Assembly (NCBI GenBank): GCA_030323885.1
Contig: CM059198.1
Coordinates: forward strand, 7,772,086 to 7,836,085
Length of the DNA: 64,000 nt
Direction of reading: 5' to 3'
Origin: Branchipolynoe longqiensis
Taxonomy: Eukaryota > Annelida > Polychaeta > Phyllodocida > Polynoidae
Shown here piece by piece: positions 51,966 to 63,079 of this stretch (position 1 is its first letter; every line of letters starts with the position of its first letter). The notes below the pieces were generated by a model. The model searched no databases, was not told the DNA's origin, and saw only the letters and a program-made list of their open reading frames with translations. The position numbers and the translations under genes are program-made.

Positions 51966-52271
51966 CAGGCTAGAAACACAAACAAGTAAATGGCTGGGGT
52001 TAAAGGTAAGCCAATGACTCACTCCATGCTCAGAGTTCATTTCGCTGGTCCAACCCTCAATACAGGACACCAAACATCCATCAGAGCATTAGCTAGAGGC
52101 TGAGGAGATCGGCAATGATGCTGGTAACCATGGATACACGTGGAAGAAAGCCGTGCCAATATAGAATATGTACTGAATTTCTTTGGCTATGTCTGATTAA
52201 ATAGCGTTGTCATCTTGCTGAATATTAGCAATAGTATTCAAAGAAACACTCCATCCGATGTAGTGGATCAT
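51966..52271. other. No feature recognised
   Basis: Unique-looking sequence between the GT array and the LINE tail. Confidence 0.4.
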
Positions 52272-52277
52272 GTGTCT

Positions 52278-52860
52278 AGTTGATTGATTGATTAGTGGTT
52301 TATGCAGGTATTGCAATACCTCAGGGAGTTTAACGCCCCTGCCCTGCAAAGTTGTAAACCACTGCCTTGTGGTACAGGTTCTTGACAGAACCGAAGGCTA
52401 AGGGAGCAAACCCTAAACAGAAAACCATGTCACTGTGGCAGCATTAAGGGCGGTTGATGTATGGAACTCCCAACATCTCCCGACCAGCCACTGCAGGGAC
52501 AAATAGTTTTGCGCCTGTCTTGACATGTTCTTGCCGGTGTGAAACCTCTATTTGCTCCCCGAGAGAGTGCCGCTGGTAACTTGCAAAAGCCAGCAGCACT
52601 TCAACACTTTTGCAGGCAGCTTTCATGAAATGTACAACCGCACAAAGGAGAGCGGCAGTCAAGTAATGAAAGCAGTCTTTGTCGCATCGCGACCGACTGC
52701 ATGATGATGATGATGGTTTATTTACACCGTGTCGGCAGGATAGACCATATTCATGGCGAAAATTGTGTGTTTTGTATTTAACCATCACTTGTACATGTAA
52801 TGTACAAGCGCACATTCAATTGTGTGTCAACAGACACTCATGCATTTAAAAGAGGCATGT
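52278..52860 (-). mobile_element. I-like LINE 3' UTR split by element B
   Basis: The (TGAT)n tail at 52280-52293 and 'tagtggtttat' join across the insert to 'ttacaccgtgtcggcaggat' and 'tgtcaacagacactcatgca' (52722-52850). Those match the 3' UTRs at 11.4 and 29.3 kb. No coding part remains. Confidence 0.85.
52304..52713 (+). mobile_element. Element B inserted into a LINE tail
   Basis: It is flanked by TGGTTTAT at 52296-52303 and 52714-52721. It starts GCAGGTATTGCAATACCT and ends in (GAT)n. Relative to the 36.2-kb copy it lacks the LINE-coding-derived stretch between 'tttcatgaaatgta' and 'agagcggcagtcaag'. It gives the exact ends of the element. Confidence 0.9.
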
Positions 52861-52864
52861 GTTT

Positions 52865-53400
52865 AATGTAGACCGAAAATTTGTGTATCTCTATCTCTCT
52901 CTCTATATATATATATATATATGGATAGCCGTTAGTTGGTAATACTTCCTATTATATATGGGTGTAAATATAAGTATATGTATACATAACTGTAGAAATA
53001 ACCACGCATTATCGCCCAAGATACAGTGCTACAGATAATACTTCCATGTCAGTAATGCGTTAGTTAATTATAATGGCATAATGCATTATTATATCAAATA
53101 AGCTAATGACTCTAGAATGTTCCAACAAGGAAGTTATTAGATTGGAGTTATATATACCATCATTATTTGAGGTAATACCTGTCGGGTTTATAGCGCTGCC
53201 GCATTAATGTACCAATGTGATGATGTGCTTTCACATGCAGATATAGCTTATTGGCAAAGCAAGAAAACCACTCAATGTGTTATCTCAATAATGCCAGAGT
53301 CCATTCAAAGTTGGTACCGCTCCTACTATAACCCTAAATGTTGTCAGGGCATGAAACCCCAAGAAAGGAAACAACGACCAAACATATTACACATTCAGAC
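52865..53400. other. AT-rich unassigned DNA
   Basis: A (CT)n/(AT)n microsatellite at 52890-52920, then AT-rich sequence. A small SINE-like phrase 'ctaaatgttgtcagggcatg' lies near 53333. No gene is recognised. Confidence 0.4.
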
Positions 53401-53870
53401 TCACTGAACCACCCACACACCCCTACACTCACTCACACCCCCACACACACTGACACACACCCCCATCCATCTCACACACAAACTCCCACCCAACTAATCC
53501 TCACATCCACCCACACCCACACCCCTACCCCGCTCACACTCACACCCCACAATACTTACACACACTCACACACACTTCCATCCATCTCACACACAAACTC
53601 CCACCCCGCTCACACTCACGCACACCCACACACTTATACACCACTCACACACACACTCACTCACACACTCACTCACACACCCCACACAGACTCCGAGTCC
53701 TACCCCACTCACACATCCCCACTCACACTCACACACATTCACACTCCCCACACGCACTCACACTCCCCACACACTCTCACACTTCCACACACACTGATCC
53801 CCCATCCCAAACTCACACCCACACCCACTACCCCACACGACAGCCCCCCCCCCCAACCCCCCTCACCCCT
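53400..53870 (+). repeat. CACACCC/CACTCACAC low-complexity array
   Basis: A C+A-only array with variable 6-10 bp units, ending in a C run near 53845. Confidence 0.85.
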
Positions 53871-54178
53871 CGCTCGTCGCCTCAGCAAGCCGTGACTCTG
53901 GGGTCAGCGCTGGAGGGAGGCCTTAACAAGCTGCATGGAAATCCCGACAGGCGGCGCGCAAAGACGTGACACGCATGCGCACACGCACGCGCGCAGATTG
54001 CACCCGGTACCACGTGACGCCGGTCAGTAGTCCGGCGTACTAACGATTCACACACCCCACGTGTGTGTCGGCGTGTTCATTCGTCACACTGTTATCTATC
54101 AGGAAACTTCTCAGTAGTTCTCTCGTATAGATTTATTATTATTTTGTTCCCTGTTCTCCTTTTCGTTTTAATTGTAAA
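53871..54178. other. CG-richer unassigned DNA
   Basis: It contains 'gcatgcgcacacgcacgcgc' and 'ccacgtgacgccgg', more CpG than its neighbours. No gene signature was found. Confidence 0.35.
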
Positions 54179-54534
54179 TTAAAGTTGCATCGTCCGATGG
54201 TTTTGAATTCCTGTATTTTTTCTGAGATAAATATATTAGATCAATCAGTCCTATCTACTTTACATTAGTTCAAAGTTACTTTTATTTTAAATGGTAAACT
54301 TTTTAGATATTTTGAGTGCAAACATGGAAAATTAGTTTTGGCAAGCTTGCCAAGAATCTGACACCATAGACTTCTGCAGTAACAAGGTTATGTTAAATTG
54401 ACTCAGTATTGCCTTCTACGCAGAAACAAATGCTTCATAATGGCATCAGTATCTAAGTTAGATATGTTAAATCAAATCTAGCTAATTGGTTTGGTTTTGA
54501 AAAATTTATATTTCATTGGACTATGCAGCTTTAA
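54179..54534 (+). mobile_element. TTAA-family MITE, complete copy
   Basis: TTAA at 54179-54182 and 54531-54534. The ends are AGTTGCATCGTCCGATGG and CATTGGACTATGCAGCT. The internal palindromic 'ggcaagcttgcc' and 'tagttagat'-type blocks match the other copies. Confidence 0.85.
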
Positions 54535-54544
54535 ATACCAGCTC

Positions 54545-54770
54545 GAAAGTTATTGTCGTAGTCTGCAGTGACCTCTCAGGCAAGGATGCATATGGACAGG
54601 TTGGGGGGGGGGGGACTGTGGGGACATCAGGGAGCTTAGGTGGTGTGTTCGTTGACACACTGGCCCGGAATGCAAGATATGTGATATGTGGGTTCGATTC
54701 CTGCAATATGCGTGATAGTTCCGATTTTCATCACCCCCATGTGACATTATCGTCGTTGTTCTGGTGTTAA
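54545..54770 (+). mobile_element. SINE-C copy
   Basis: It has 'tgcagtgacctctcaggcaa', 'acactggcccggaatgcaag', 'gtgggttcgattcctg' (B box) and 'ttttcatcacccccatg', with a G run at 54604. Confidence 0.8.
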
Positions 54771-54985
54771 GAATCCATGTATTGCCGGATATGGGGTTTA
54801 ACACTGCAGCATCTATTTGAAGGAATATTGACTAGATTAAAGCAACTATCGATGCTGAATCCAAAACCTTGAAATACTACAATGCTATGCTAATGTGATG
54901 CATCATTTCTTTAAAGGAACACCACTTTTCAAACATAAACTACATTCAGCAGGACAGCCTGGAATGTCAATATGCTTGAATTGAC

Positions 54986-55377
54986 AACTACCCAGTCTTG
55001 GGAAACTTGCCAAAACTAAGTGTGCATGCCTGAACTTCAAATATCTCAAGATTAAGTGTTAGCTATTGTCGTAGTGGTGATAAAAATGGGAAATATTGTG
55101 CCTAGAGAGGGACTCGAACCCACATCTTTTTGAATTCTGGGCCAGTGTGCTAACCATTACACCACCTAGGCTCCCTGATTTCACCACACTACCCACGCCT
55201 ACCTGTCTATGTGGTTACTTGCCTGAGAAGTCAGTGCAGACCACTACAATATTTAAAATAAAAGGTACTTGAAACTAAAGTAACGCAGATTATAATGATC
55301 AACCTAATACAACAATATGTATGTTTATTTAAACAAATTACAGAAACCTAAAACCATCAGAATATGCAGCTTTAATG
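54986..55377 (-). mobile_element. TTAA-family MITE containing a SINE-C
   Basis: MITE pieces 54986-55065 ('cttcaaatatctcaagatta') and 55256-55377 ('gcagattataatgatcaacc', ending 'cagaatatgcagctttaa') flank a minus-strand SINE-C. The 3' half of the MITE is partly lost on the left. Confidence 0.75.
55066..55255 (-). mobile_element. SINE-C, minus-strand copy
   Basis: It has 'agagagggactcgaacccac' (B box, reversed), 'gctaaccattacaccaccta' (A box, reversed) and 'ggtggtgataaaaatgggaa'-type tail bases at the left. Confidence 0.85.
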
Positions 55378-55379
55378 AA

Positions 55380-55705
55380 CTCTGTACCAACAACAACAAC
55401 ATGATTGTAATGCATGTTCTTCGGTATAGTCAAGCCGGTAAATATTGGGTTTCCATGACAATCGGCGATTCGCTGGTAAACCGGAAGAACGCGGGAGACG
55501 GCGGTAGCAATAGTCGGAGTAGAACTGCCCATGATCAGGTGACGTCTCGCGTGAATTAGTTCAGCCTTAGCCCGCGTGGGGGCGCGGTGACTCACCGGAT
55601 GACGTAGTGCAGCGTCATGACTGATCGTCCTGCTGAATGACGCTGGCTGATTCTGACGTCAAGCGGGAGGCCTGCCTGATTGTCTGATTGCGCGACTTAT
55701 ACACT
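55380..55705. other. No feature recognised
   Basis: CG-richer mixed sequence. The small frames have no recognisable domain. Confidence 0.4.
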
Positions 55706-55709
55706 GGCT

Positions 55710-56578
55710 GGTTGACTGACTGACTGAGAGGCTGACATGCTGACAAGCTGACAGGCTAACAGGCTGACAAGCTGATAGCCTGACAAGCTGGCAGGCTGAC
55801 AGGATGAGAAGGTGACAGGCTGACAGCCTGACAAGCTGACATACTGACAATATGCCAGGCTGACAAGCTGACAGGCTGACAGGCTGTCAATATCCAGGCT
55901 GACAAGCTGACATGCTGACATGCTGACAAGATGGCAGGTTGACAGGCTGACATGCTGACAAGATAAGAGGCTGACAAGATGGCTGGCTGGCGTTATGACA
56001 GGCTGGCATGCTGACATCATCATAAGCTGGCATACGGACATGCTGACATACTGGCATACTGACATGCTGACATGCTGACATGGTGACAAGATGGCAGACT
56101 GACAGGATGGTAGGCTGACATCCTGACATGCTGACAGGCTGACACTCTGAAATGCTGACACTCTGACATGCTGACAGGCTGACATACTGACAATGTGACA
56201 TGCTGACAGGCTGACACTCTGAAATGCTGACACTCTGACATGCTGACAGGCTGACATACTGACAATCTGACATGCTGACATGCTGACAGGCGAATAGCCT
56301 GGCAATATGACATACATCCAGGCTGATATGCTACCAATCTGACATGATAACGGGGTGACATGCTGACAGGCTGACATGCTGACATACTGACCATCTGACA
56401 TGCTGACAGACTGCCAAACTGACATGATGAGAGGCTTACATACTGACACTCTGACATGCCGACAAGATGGTATGCTGACATGCTTCCAGGCTTCCAGGCT
56501 GACATACTGACCATCAGACATGCTGACAGGCTGACGTTCTGACATGCTGACAGGCTGACATGCTGACAGGCTGTCTGG
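55710..56578. repeat. GCTGACAT/GCTGACAG minisatellite
   Basis: About 90 units of 8-10 bp. At 56110-56290 a larger 66-bp block ('ctgacaggctgacactctga' plus 'aatgctgacactctgacat') is present twice. The Ser/Cys/Gln/Val-rich minus-strand frames are artefacts of the repeat. Confidence 0.9.
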
Positions 56579-56599
56579 AAGGGATGGGTAAGCCTGAGT

Positions 56600-56928
56600 T
56601 TGGTTGCCTGTTTGTTGGAGATATACGTCCTGGCGACATTTAAGGTCCTACCAGGACACCTACCGATTTGAGACTGTGCACACTCAGGGTAACTTTATAG
56701 TACTGCCTCACTGGGAGACCATGACCTGATATCCCACTCAGTCATATTATCCTGACACTGAGCCATCCACTACTTGCCCTATCCCAAGAACGTCAAATGC
56801 CTGGGTAGGAAGCAACAAGTACAAATGTTTAAGTCATTGCTTTGACTCGACCATGGTTCGAACCTGTAGCTTCGAATCCCACGATCTACCAACACAGGAG
56901 ACGGACGCTCAACTCATTCGGTGGGGTA
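56600..56928 (-). mobile_element. SINE-A copy
   Basis: It has the tail 'cgtcctggcgacatttaagg', the centre 'ctcagtcatattatcctgac', and the head 'gatctaccaacacaggagac' and 'ctcaactcattcggtggggt'. Confidence 0.85.
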
Positions 56929-56947
56929 AGCCTGAATCTAGGCACTT

Positions 56948-57303
56948 CATTTGGCATAGTCCGTTGGTTGTGAGTTTCGCTCGCTTTATGAAATAAATAT
57001 ATCAGGGTGGCCATTATAACCCACCTTACGTTAGTTTGAATTACCTTATTATGTTCATGGCCACCTTTTGAGATATTTGAAGTGCAACCATGCTATTTTA
57101 ATGTTGGCGAGCACGCCAAAACTCTGACACCATAGGCTTCTGCAGTAAAGTGTTCTATTAAATTGCCTCAGTGTTTGTTCCCTTCTATGTGGCAACAGCT
57201 GCTTAATAAGTGCACCAGTATCTAAGTTAGATATGTATAATCAAATCTAGATAATTGCTTTGGTTTTGAAAATGTGACGCTTTCATCGGACTATGCAGCT
57301 TTA
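56948..57303 (+). mobile_element. TTAA-family MITE
   Basis: The ends 'ggcatagtccgttggttgtg' and 'catcggactatgcagcttta' are present, and the interior matches the 21-371 copy. The left TTAA is eroded and the right reads TTTATC. Confidence 0.75.
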
Positions 57304-57424
57304 TCTCCAGCTATCTCTGAGACTACGCTGGGAGAGCTGCCTGCACATCTCGGCTTGTAATTGTCCTGATTAGCCCAGGGGGGACACAGAGCCCTAGAAG
57401 TGGAGACAATGCACCCTGGTGAAG

Positions 57425-57500
57425 CTGCTTGTTTTGTTGGAGTTTTACATCCTGGCAACAGCTAAGGTCATATCAGGACAAGTACCGACTTGTCACATCT
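57425..57500 (-). mobile_element. SINE-A tail fragment
   Basis: 'catcctggcaacagctaagg' and 'gacaagtaccgacttgtcac' match the minus-strand tail. Confidence 0.75.
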
Positions 57501-57579
57501 CAGCTCATTCCAACCTTTCTACTCTATGTCTTTACTTTTATATTTTAATTCATTTTTAAGAGGGGTTAGAAAGATGATC

Positions 57580-57895
57580 GTTGGTTTGTTGTTGTTTTAT
57601 GTCGAGGCCACTTCTAAGATCATAGCAGGACGTGTATGACTTGTGACAGTGCAGACTCATGGTGACTTTATAGTGCTGCCCCACTGGGAGACCAGGCTAC
57701 CAGCACCATGAATTAATATCCCACACAGTCACATTACCCTGATACTGTGCTCACCAGTCCGTGTCCTATCCTATTAATGCCAAGCATCAGGCGAGGTAGC
57801 CACACTCCATTAGGTTGACTCTGTTGGGGTTCGAACTCCCGACCTTCCGCCCAGGAAGCCTGTGCTCCACTGATTGAGCCACCCCGTCTGGTACA
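57580..57895 (-). mobile_element. SINE-A copy
   Basis: It has a tail remnant 'ttgttgttttatgtcgaggc', the centre 'cacattaccctgatactgtg', and the head 'ccgaccttccgcccaggaag' and 'gattgagccaccccgtctgg'. Confidence 0.85.
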
Positions 57896-57899
57896 CACA

Positions 57900-58352
57900 T
57901 TACGAAAACACACAAAAGGCTACCAGCGTGGCAATGCAATCCTTATTTTCCAACTCTAGGTCGGTTATACATAAATGTTGTCAACATTCAACATGAAAAT
58001 CATTCCCCTAATATGGTACCAGTAAAATGGTGGACAAAATATGGAGGTTGGTTCACGGCCCAATACTGTGATGGTCCACGGTCTTCCACACTGCCATGCA
58101 CTAACGGAAGAACGCCCAGATTTAGTAACAGTATGCTTCAACTGGTTTATTACAAAACCTATCCGCTCTCCGCGGTGTCAACAGTCAACAGTCAACTGAC
58201 CCGCCCCCTATCTATTCAGGTCCAACGTCACCTCTATAGGTGGATGGGGGGTGTGCTAGCCACCTAGCACAGTTCAGTGTAACTGCGTAGGTGTGCGGTG
58301 CAGTGTCTGCCGCCACCGCTTGGTAGTGGAGCTCATGTGCAGACTACTACAC
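57900..58352. repeat. Unclassified repeat, partly shared with 29.65 and 30.4 kb
   Basis: 'actgacccgccccctatcta' and the hairpin-prone 'gccgccaccgcttggtagtg' (58309) have relatives at 29730 and 30408, in the same relative order. This suggests pieces of one larger retroelement. No coding domain is seen. Confidence 0.45.
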
Positions 58353-58930
58353 TAGCTCTGGCCTATTCATAAGCATATATATGACTAGATATGTATTACA
58401 CAGAGGAGGCAAGAATTGGGTGGATCTAGCTGCCCATGAACATGTATGCAAACATCCAGGCTGGAAATATACACATTGTACCTGCACACTATTATATTCC
58501 TATGTGTCGGGTGAGAGAGTCCAATATGCATGACAAGTTTATCTATCTTTTTCATATGAGCCCCTCTCAAAAGGTGATAACTCTTCTTTTTGTTGTCCAT
58601 TATAACGATTGACACAAAACAGCACAGAAACGGTTAAACTGAAAACACAAGGATATTCACTTCAAATCAATATGTATTCTATTGGGATTATGAAACACCA
58701 TGTAAAAAACAAATCAGTTTATCCTGAGCAAATGCATAAGTAGATAGTATGTTGATTGTTACAATGGACAACGTTTTGTCCCATATTGCTTAGCACCTTT
58801 TGAGACAGTCTCATATAGCCCTTATCTACGTCTGCTATCCTGGTAGGCTCAGTGTCTGAAATATCCACAAGAGGACAACATTGTACTCAGATAATTGTTT
58901 TAATTGCAACAGTTGCTACAGGCACATGTA
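58353..58930. other. No feature recognised
   Basis: AT-rich sequence with no detected repeat. Confidence 0.4.
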
Positions 58931-58933
58931 CAT

Positions 58934-60168
58934 AGTCTGGACTGGCTGGTTGCCATGGTGAAAGAGAGAGAGCATGTGACCTGTGCCCTTATTTATAGGT
59001 TTATATCCGGTATCAGTGCAGTGACCTCAGTTGGTACCCTGATAGTCTGGACTGGCTGGTTGCCATGGTGAAAGAGAGAGAGCATGTGACCTGTGCCCTT
59101 ATTTATAGGTTTATATCCGGTATCAGTGCAGTGACCTTAGTTGGTATCCTGATAGTCTGGACTGGCTGGTTGCCATGGTGAAAGAGAGAGAGCATGTGAC
59201 CTGTGCCCTTATTTATAGGTTTATATCCGGTATCAGTGCAGTGACCTTAGTTGGTATCCTGATAGCTGGACTGGCTTGTTCCCATGGTAAAGAGAGAGAA
59301 GCATGTGACCCTGTCCCTTAATATAGGTTATATCCGGTATCATGCAGTGACCTTAGTTGGTATCCTGATAGTCTGGACTGGCTGGTTGCCATGGTGAAAA
59401 AGAGAGAGCATGTGACCTGTGCCCTTATTTAAGGTTTATATCCGTACATGCAGTGACCTAGTGGTATCCTGAATAGTCTGGACTGGCTGGTTGCCATGTG
59501 AAAGAGAAGAGCATGTGACCTGCACCCTTATTATAGGTTTATATCCGGTATCAGAGCAGTGACCTTAGTTGGTATCCTATCAGTCTGGAATGTCTGGTTA
59601 CCAGGTGAAAGAGAGAGAGCAGTGACCTGTGCCCTTATTTATAGGTATATACCGGTATCAGTGCAGTGCCTTATTGGTATCCTGATATCGGACTGGCTGG
59701 TTGCCATGGTGAAAAGAGAGAGAGCATGTGACCTGTGCCCTTATTTATAGGTTTATATCCGGTATCAGTGCAGTGACCTTAGTTGGTATCCTGATAGTCT
59801 GGACTGGCTGGTTGCCATGGTGAAAGAGAGAGAGCATGTGACCTGTGCCCTTATTTATAGGTTTATATCCGGTATCAGTGCAGTGACCTTAGTTGGTATC
59901 CTGATAGTCTGGACTGGCTGGTTGCCATGGTGAAAGAGAGAGAGCAGTGACCCCTTGCCCTTATTTATAAACCACCCAACCAACCAACACCCCAAAAAAA
60001 ACAAACCCCAATAGGTTTATATCCGGTATCAGTGCAGTGACCTTAGTTGGTATCCTGATAGTCTGGACTGGCTGGTTGCCATGGTGAAAGAGAGAGAGCA
60101 TGTGACCTGTGCCCTTATTTATAGGTTTATATCCGGTATCAGTGCAGTGACCTCAGTTGGTACCCTGG
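58934..60168. repeat. 110-bp satellite, about 11 tandem copies
   Basis: Unit starts ('agtctggactggctggttgc') are near 58934, 59044, 59154, 59264, 59370, 59474, 59582, 59686, 59795, 59905 and 60060. Outer copies are almost identical. Copies 4-8 carry many single-base deletions, and copy 10 has a 42-base insert of A/C-rich sequence (59970-60011). The first and last copies share 'cctcagttggtaccctg' where the others read 'ccttagttggtatcctg'. Confidence 0.95.
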
Positions 60169-60335
60169 CAGCCCGTTGGCTGCAGAATACCAATGCAGCT
60201 GGGACCAGTCAAGTGACCTAGTTAGCTGGTACCCAGCAGCCCATTGGCTACAGTGTACCAATGCAGCCAGGTACCAGTCAGGTGACCTAGGTAGCTGGTA
60301 CCCATCAGCCCGTTGACTACAGTGTACCAATGCCG
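60169..60335. repeat. 63-bp tandem repeat, about three copies
   Basis: The unit 'cagcccgttggctgcagaat', 'accaatgcagctgggaccag', 'tgacctagttagctggtacc' repeats with a few changes. It appears to have grown from the edge of the 110-bp array, since both share 'gtgacct' and 'ggtaccc'. Confidence 0.8.
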
Positions 60336-60559
60336 CCGTCACCTCCTTGTTTGCATAGCACTAAATAAAAATCACCCCGAAATTCCCAAATATTTGACAT
60401 GCAGGTGAATTTTAACATAAGCAATGACCCAACGAGATAAAGTCATGCTGAACTTGACTCTTGGTGGAGGTTCAAGTCCATATACTAAAACCACTAGGAA
60501 AGAACATGCCATGTTTGTGTTCTGCAGTGGTAGGGTAGTATTTGTTCATATGTTGATAT

Positions 60560-60630
60560 TATATATCCTGGCCACATCTAAGGTCATATCAGGATGCGCA
60601 TCGACTTGTGACAGTGTGCACGCATAGTTG
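60560..60630 (-). mobile_element. SINE-A tail fragment
   Basis: 'cctggccacatctaaggtca' and 'atcgacttgtgacagtgtgc' match the minus-strand tail. Confidence 0.75.
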
Positions 60631-60631
60631 G

Positions 60632-60935
60632 TTGGTAGGTTGTTGGAGTTCTACGCCCTGACAATATCTGAGGTCAAATCAGGATGGATACTGACTTGAG
60701 ACTCATGGTGAATTAATAGCACTGCCACACTTTAGGACCACTCTGCCAGCACCATGACCTGATATCCCACTCAGTCATATTATGCAGACATTGAGCTATC
60801 CCAGTAATGCCGAGCACCAGGCTAGGTAGCGACAAGTATCAATGTTGTAAGTCATCGACTTGACTCGGTGGGGATAAGAACTCCTGACCTTCCACACAAG
60901 AAGCCTGCGCTCTGACTGATTCGGCTACCACGTAC
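60632..60935 (-). mobile_element. SINE-A copy
   Basis: It has the tail 'cgccctgacaatatctgagg', the centre 'cactcagtcatattatgcag', and the head 'tgaccttccacacaagaagc' and 'actgattcggctaccacgta'. Confidence 0.8.
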
Positions 60936-61204
60936 AGACAGACCCCAGTTATAGGAAGAGGATGGCACTCTGTCATTCCGAGTAAAAGAACACTGCTACC
61001 CATTACAATCAAAGGAGGTACTCTGGCACAAGTAGAAACGTGAACTGTGGTGAAAGAAGTTATTATTTCACCACGTGCCTGAGAATTGTTGTTTACACTC
61101 GCTGGTTAGTTAGTGAACCGTTGCGTATTGATTACGAGTAAGAATCCATATTTAATCAAAGTTATCATGGGTCTCCACGCGACCTGCTACAGTCGACATC
61201 AAGT

Positions 61205-62740
61205 ATAATTCCACCCCACCCCCTATATATCCCACCCCACCCCAGCCGCACCCCCCCCCCCACAACACCTTCCCCTCCAACACACCACCCCAAGCTCATT
61301 CCACCACTACCCCCACCAAACTACCTACCAGGTGAGTGTGAGAATAATCTCTCTCCGACCCCAACCCCACTCCCAATCTGCCTCCCACCCCAACCCCAAC
61401 CTCAACCACTACCCTAGCCCCCCCTAGCTCCCTACCCCCCCCCACCCCATCCCCCTCCAGCCGCCACCCCTGCCGCCACCCCAAGCCAACCCCACCCACA
61501 CACCCGATCCTAACCCCTACCGGCCCCCACGCCCTACCTTCATCCCAACCTTTCAACCCACGTCCCCCCGGCCGCCCACTTCCCACCCCATCGCCCACCC
61601 CAACCCCCTCCCCAGCCCCCACCCGTCCCTGCACCCACTCCCCACCCCCAAAAAAAATTCCCCCCACCCCAACCCATAGTCCCATCCCTCCCTCACCCGT
61701 CCCCCATGAGCCCCTCTCCACCTCCCCCCTCCACCAACTCCCCCATCCTGACCCCCCCACCCCTCCTCTCCTCCCGCCTCCCTCTCCCTCTCCCTCTCCT
61801 CTCCCGCTCCCCTTCTCCCTCTCTCTCTCCTTCTCCTCGTTCTCCGCACTCTGGCAACCCGTCCCCCACAGCTCTCCCCAATCCCTCCCCCCCTTCTCCC
61901 TCACCTCACCTCCCCCACACCTTCACTCCATCCCAATCCCCGACCTCTCACTTCCATCCCCCTCCCAATCCTACCCCAATCCAGCGCCCATCCTCACTCC
62001 CCACCCCGCCCTCTCCCTCTCCCTCTCCCTCTCCCCTCTCTCCCTCTCCCTCTCCTCACCCCATCCCTCTCCCTCTCCTCACGCCATCCCTCTCCCTCTC
62101 CTATCCCTCTCCCTATCCCTTTCCCTCACCCATCCCTCTCCCTCTCCCTCTCCCCCACCCTCCCTCTCTCTCCCTCTCCCACTCCCTCTCCCTCTCCCTC
62201 TCTCTCCTCCCTCTCCCTCTCCCGCGCCCTCTCCCCTCTCCCTCTCCACTCCCTCCTCCACCACTCCCCCATCTCACCTCTCCCTCTCCCTCTCCCTCTC
62301 CGCTTCCTCTCCTCTTCCTCTCCCTCTCCTCTCCTCGCCTGTCCCTCTCCCGGTCCCTGTCCCCCACCCCTCCCCCTCCCTCTCCCTCTCCTCTCCTCCA
62401 TCACTCCTCTCCCCGCCAACAAACCGTCCCCCACACTCTCCCCCCATCCCTCCTCCCTCCCCCCGCACCAACCTCACCCACCATTCTCCCATCCTCTCCC
62501 CGGCCCCACTGGACCCCCCCCCCCCCCCCCCACTCCTTCCACTCAATCCAGCCCCCACCCCCTCCCACACCCCTCCCTCTCCCTCTTCACCTCTCCCCCC
62601 AGCCCTCCCCTTCCCCCTCCCCTTCCCGCCTCACCCACCCGTCACCCCACTCTCCCCGACCTCACTCCATCCCCCTCCCACTCCTACCCACAATCCAGCC
62701 CCCACCTCTCCCCCTCCCCACGCCCTCCAGCTCTTCCTCA
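61205..62740 (+). repeat. 1.5-kb polypyrimidine/C-rich tract (CCCTCT)n
   Basis: There are almost no G residues on the plus strand across about 1.5 kb. Near-pure (CCCTCT)n runs lie at 62000-62400 and CCCCACCCC-type sequence on both sides. It includes a C run at 62514-62530. A similar block ('catccccctcccaatcctac' and 'cactccatccccctcccact') at about 61955 and 62665 suggests an internal duplication. The Pro/Ser-rich 345-codon plus-strand frame and the Gly/Arg/Glu-rich minus frames reflect composition. Confidence 0.9.
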
Positions 62741-62744
62741 TGAA

Positions 62745-63079
62745 TCCCATGACCTACCAGAACGGGAGGCGGACATTCAACTCATGTGACCAGCGGGTGT
62801 GGTTACATATTACGTCTCCGTCAACAATAAAATATTAAAATATAAACCACCCGCCCGACGGGGAGTTTTATTTCAAATAGGACGATCACCAATTTTATGT
62901 GTATTTTGCCTAAGATAAAATATGAATGTGAGTTTCTGTTGCGTGTGGGTGCATAATTGACCCTAGATGAATATACAATATTAGGATTTAATCCATATTA
63001 ATTACTCGACCTGTTCAAACGCTCGGTCACGAAATCATATCTGAGCTGCAGAGGGAATTATTGTAAAATCGATGTGAGA
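62745..63079. other. No feature recognised
   Basis: A short SINE-A-head-like scrap ('acctaccagaacgggaggcg') lies at 62752-62790. The rest is AT-rich. Confidence 0.45.

Noticed and set aside
55697..56545. A 282-codon Ser/Cys/Gln/Val-rich minus-strand frame
   Set aside because: It translates the GCTGACAT minisatellite, and alternative frames remain open too.
58934..60168. A regularly spaced repeat array that might recall a CRISPR
   Set aside because: It is head-to-tail 110-bp satellite DNA without unique spacers and in a eukaryotic context with no cas genes.
61706..62743. A 345-codon Pro/Ser-rich plus-strand frame
   Set aside because: It comes from the polypyrimidine tract, where stop codons are rare because G and A are nearly absent. 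No domain is seen.
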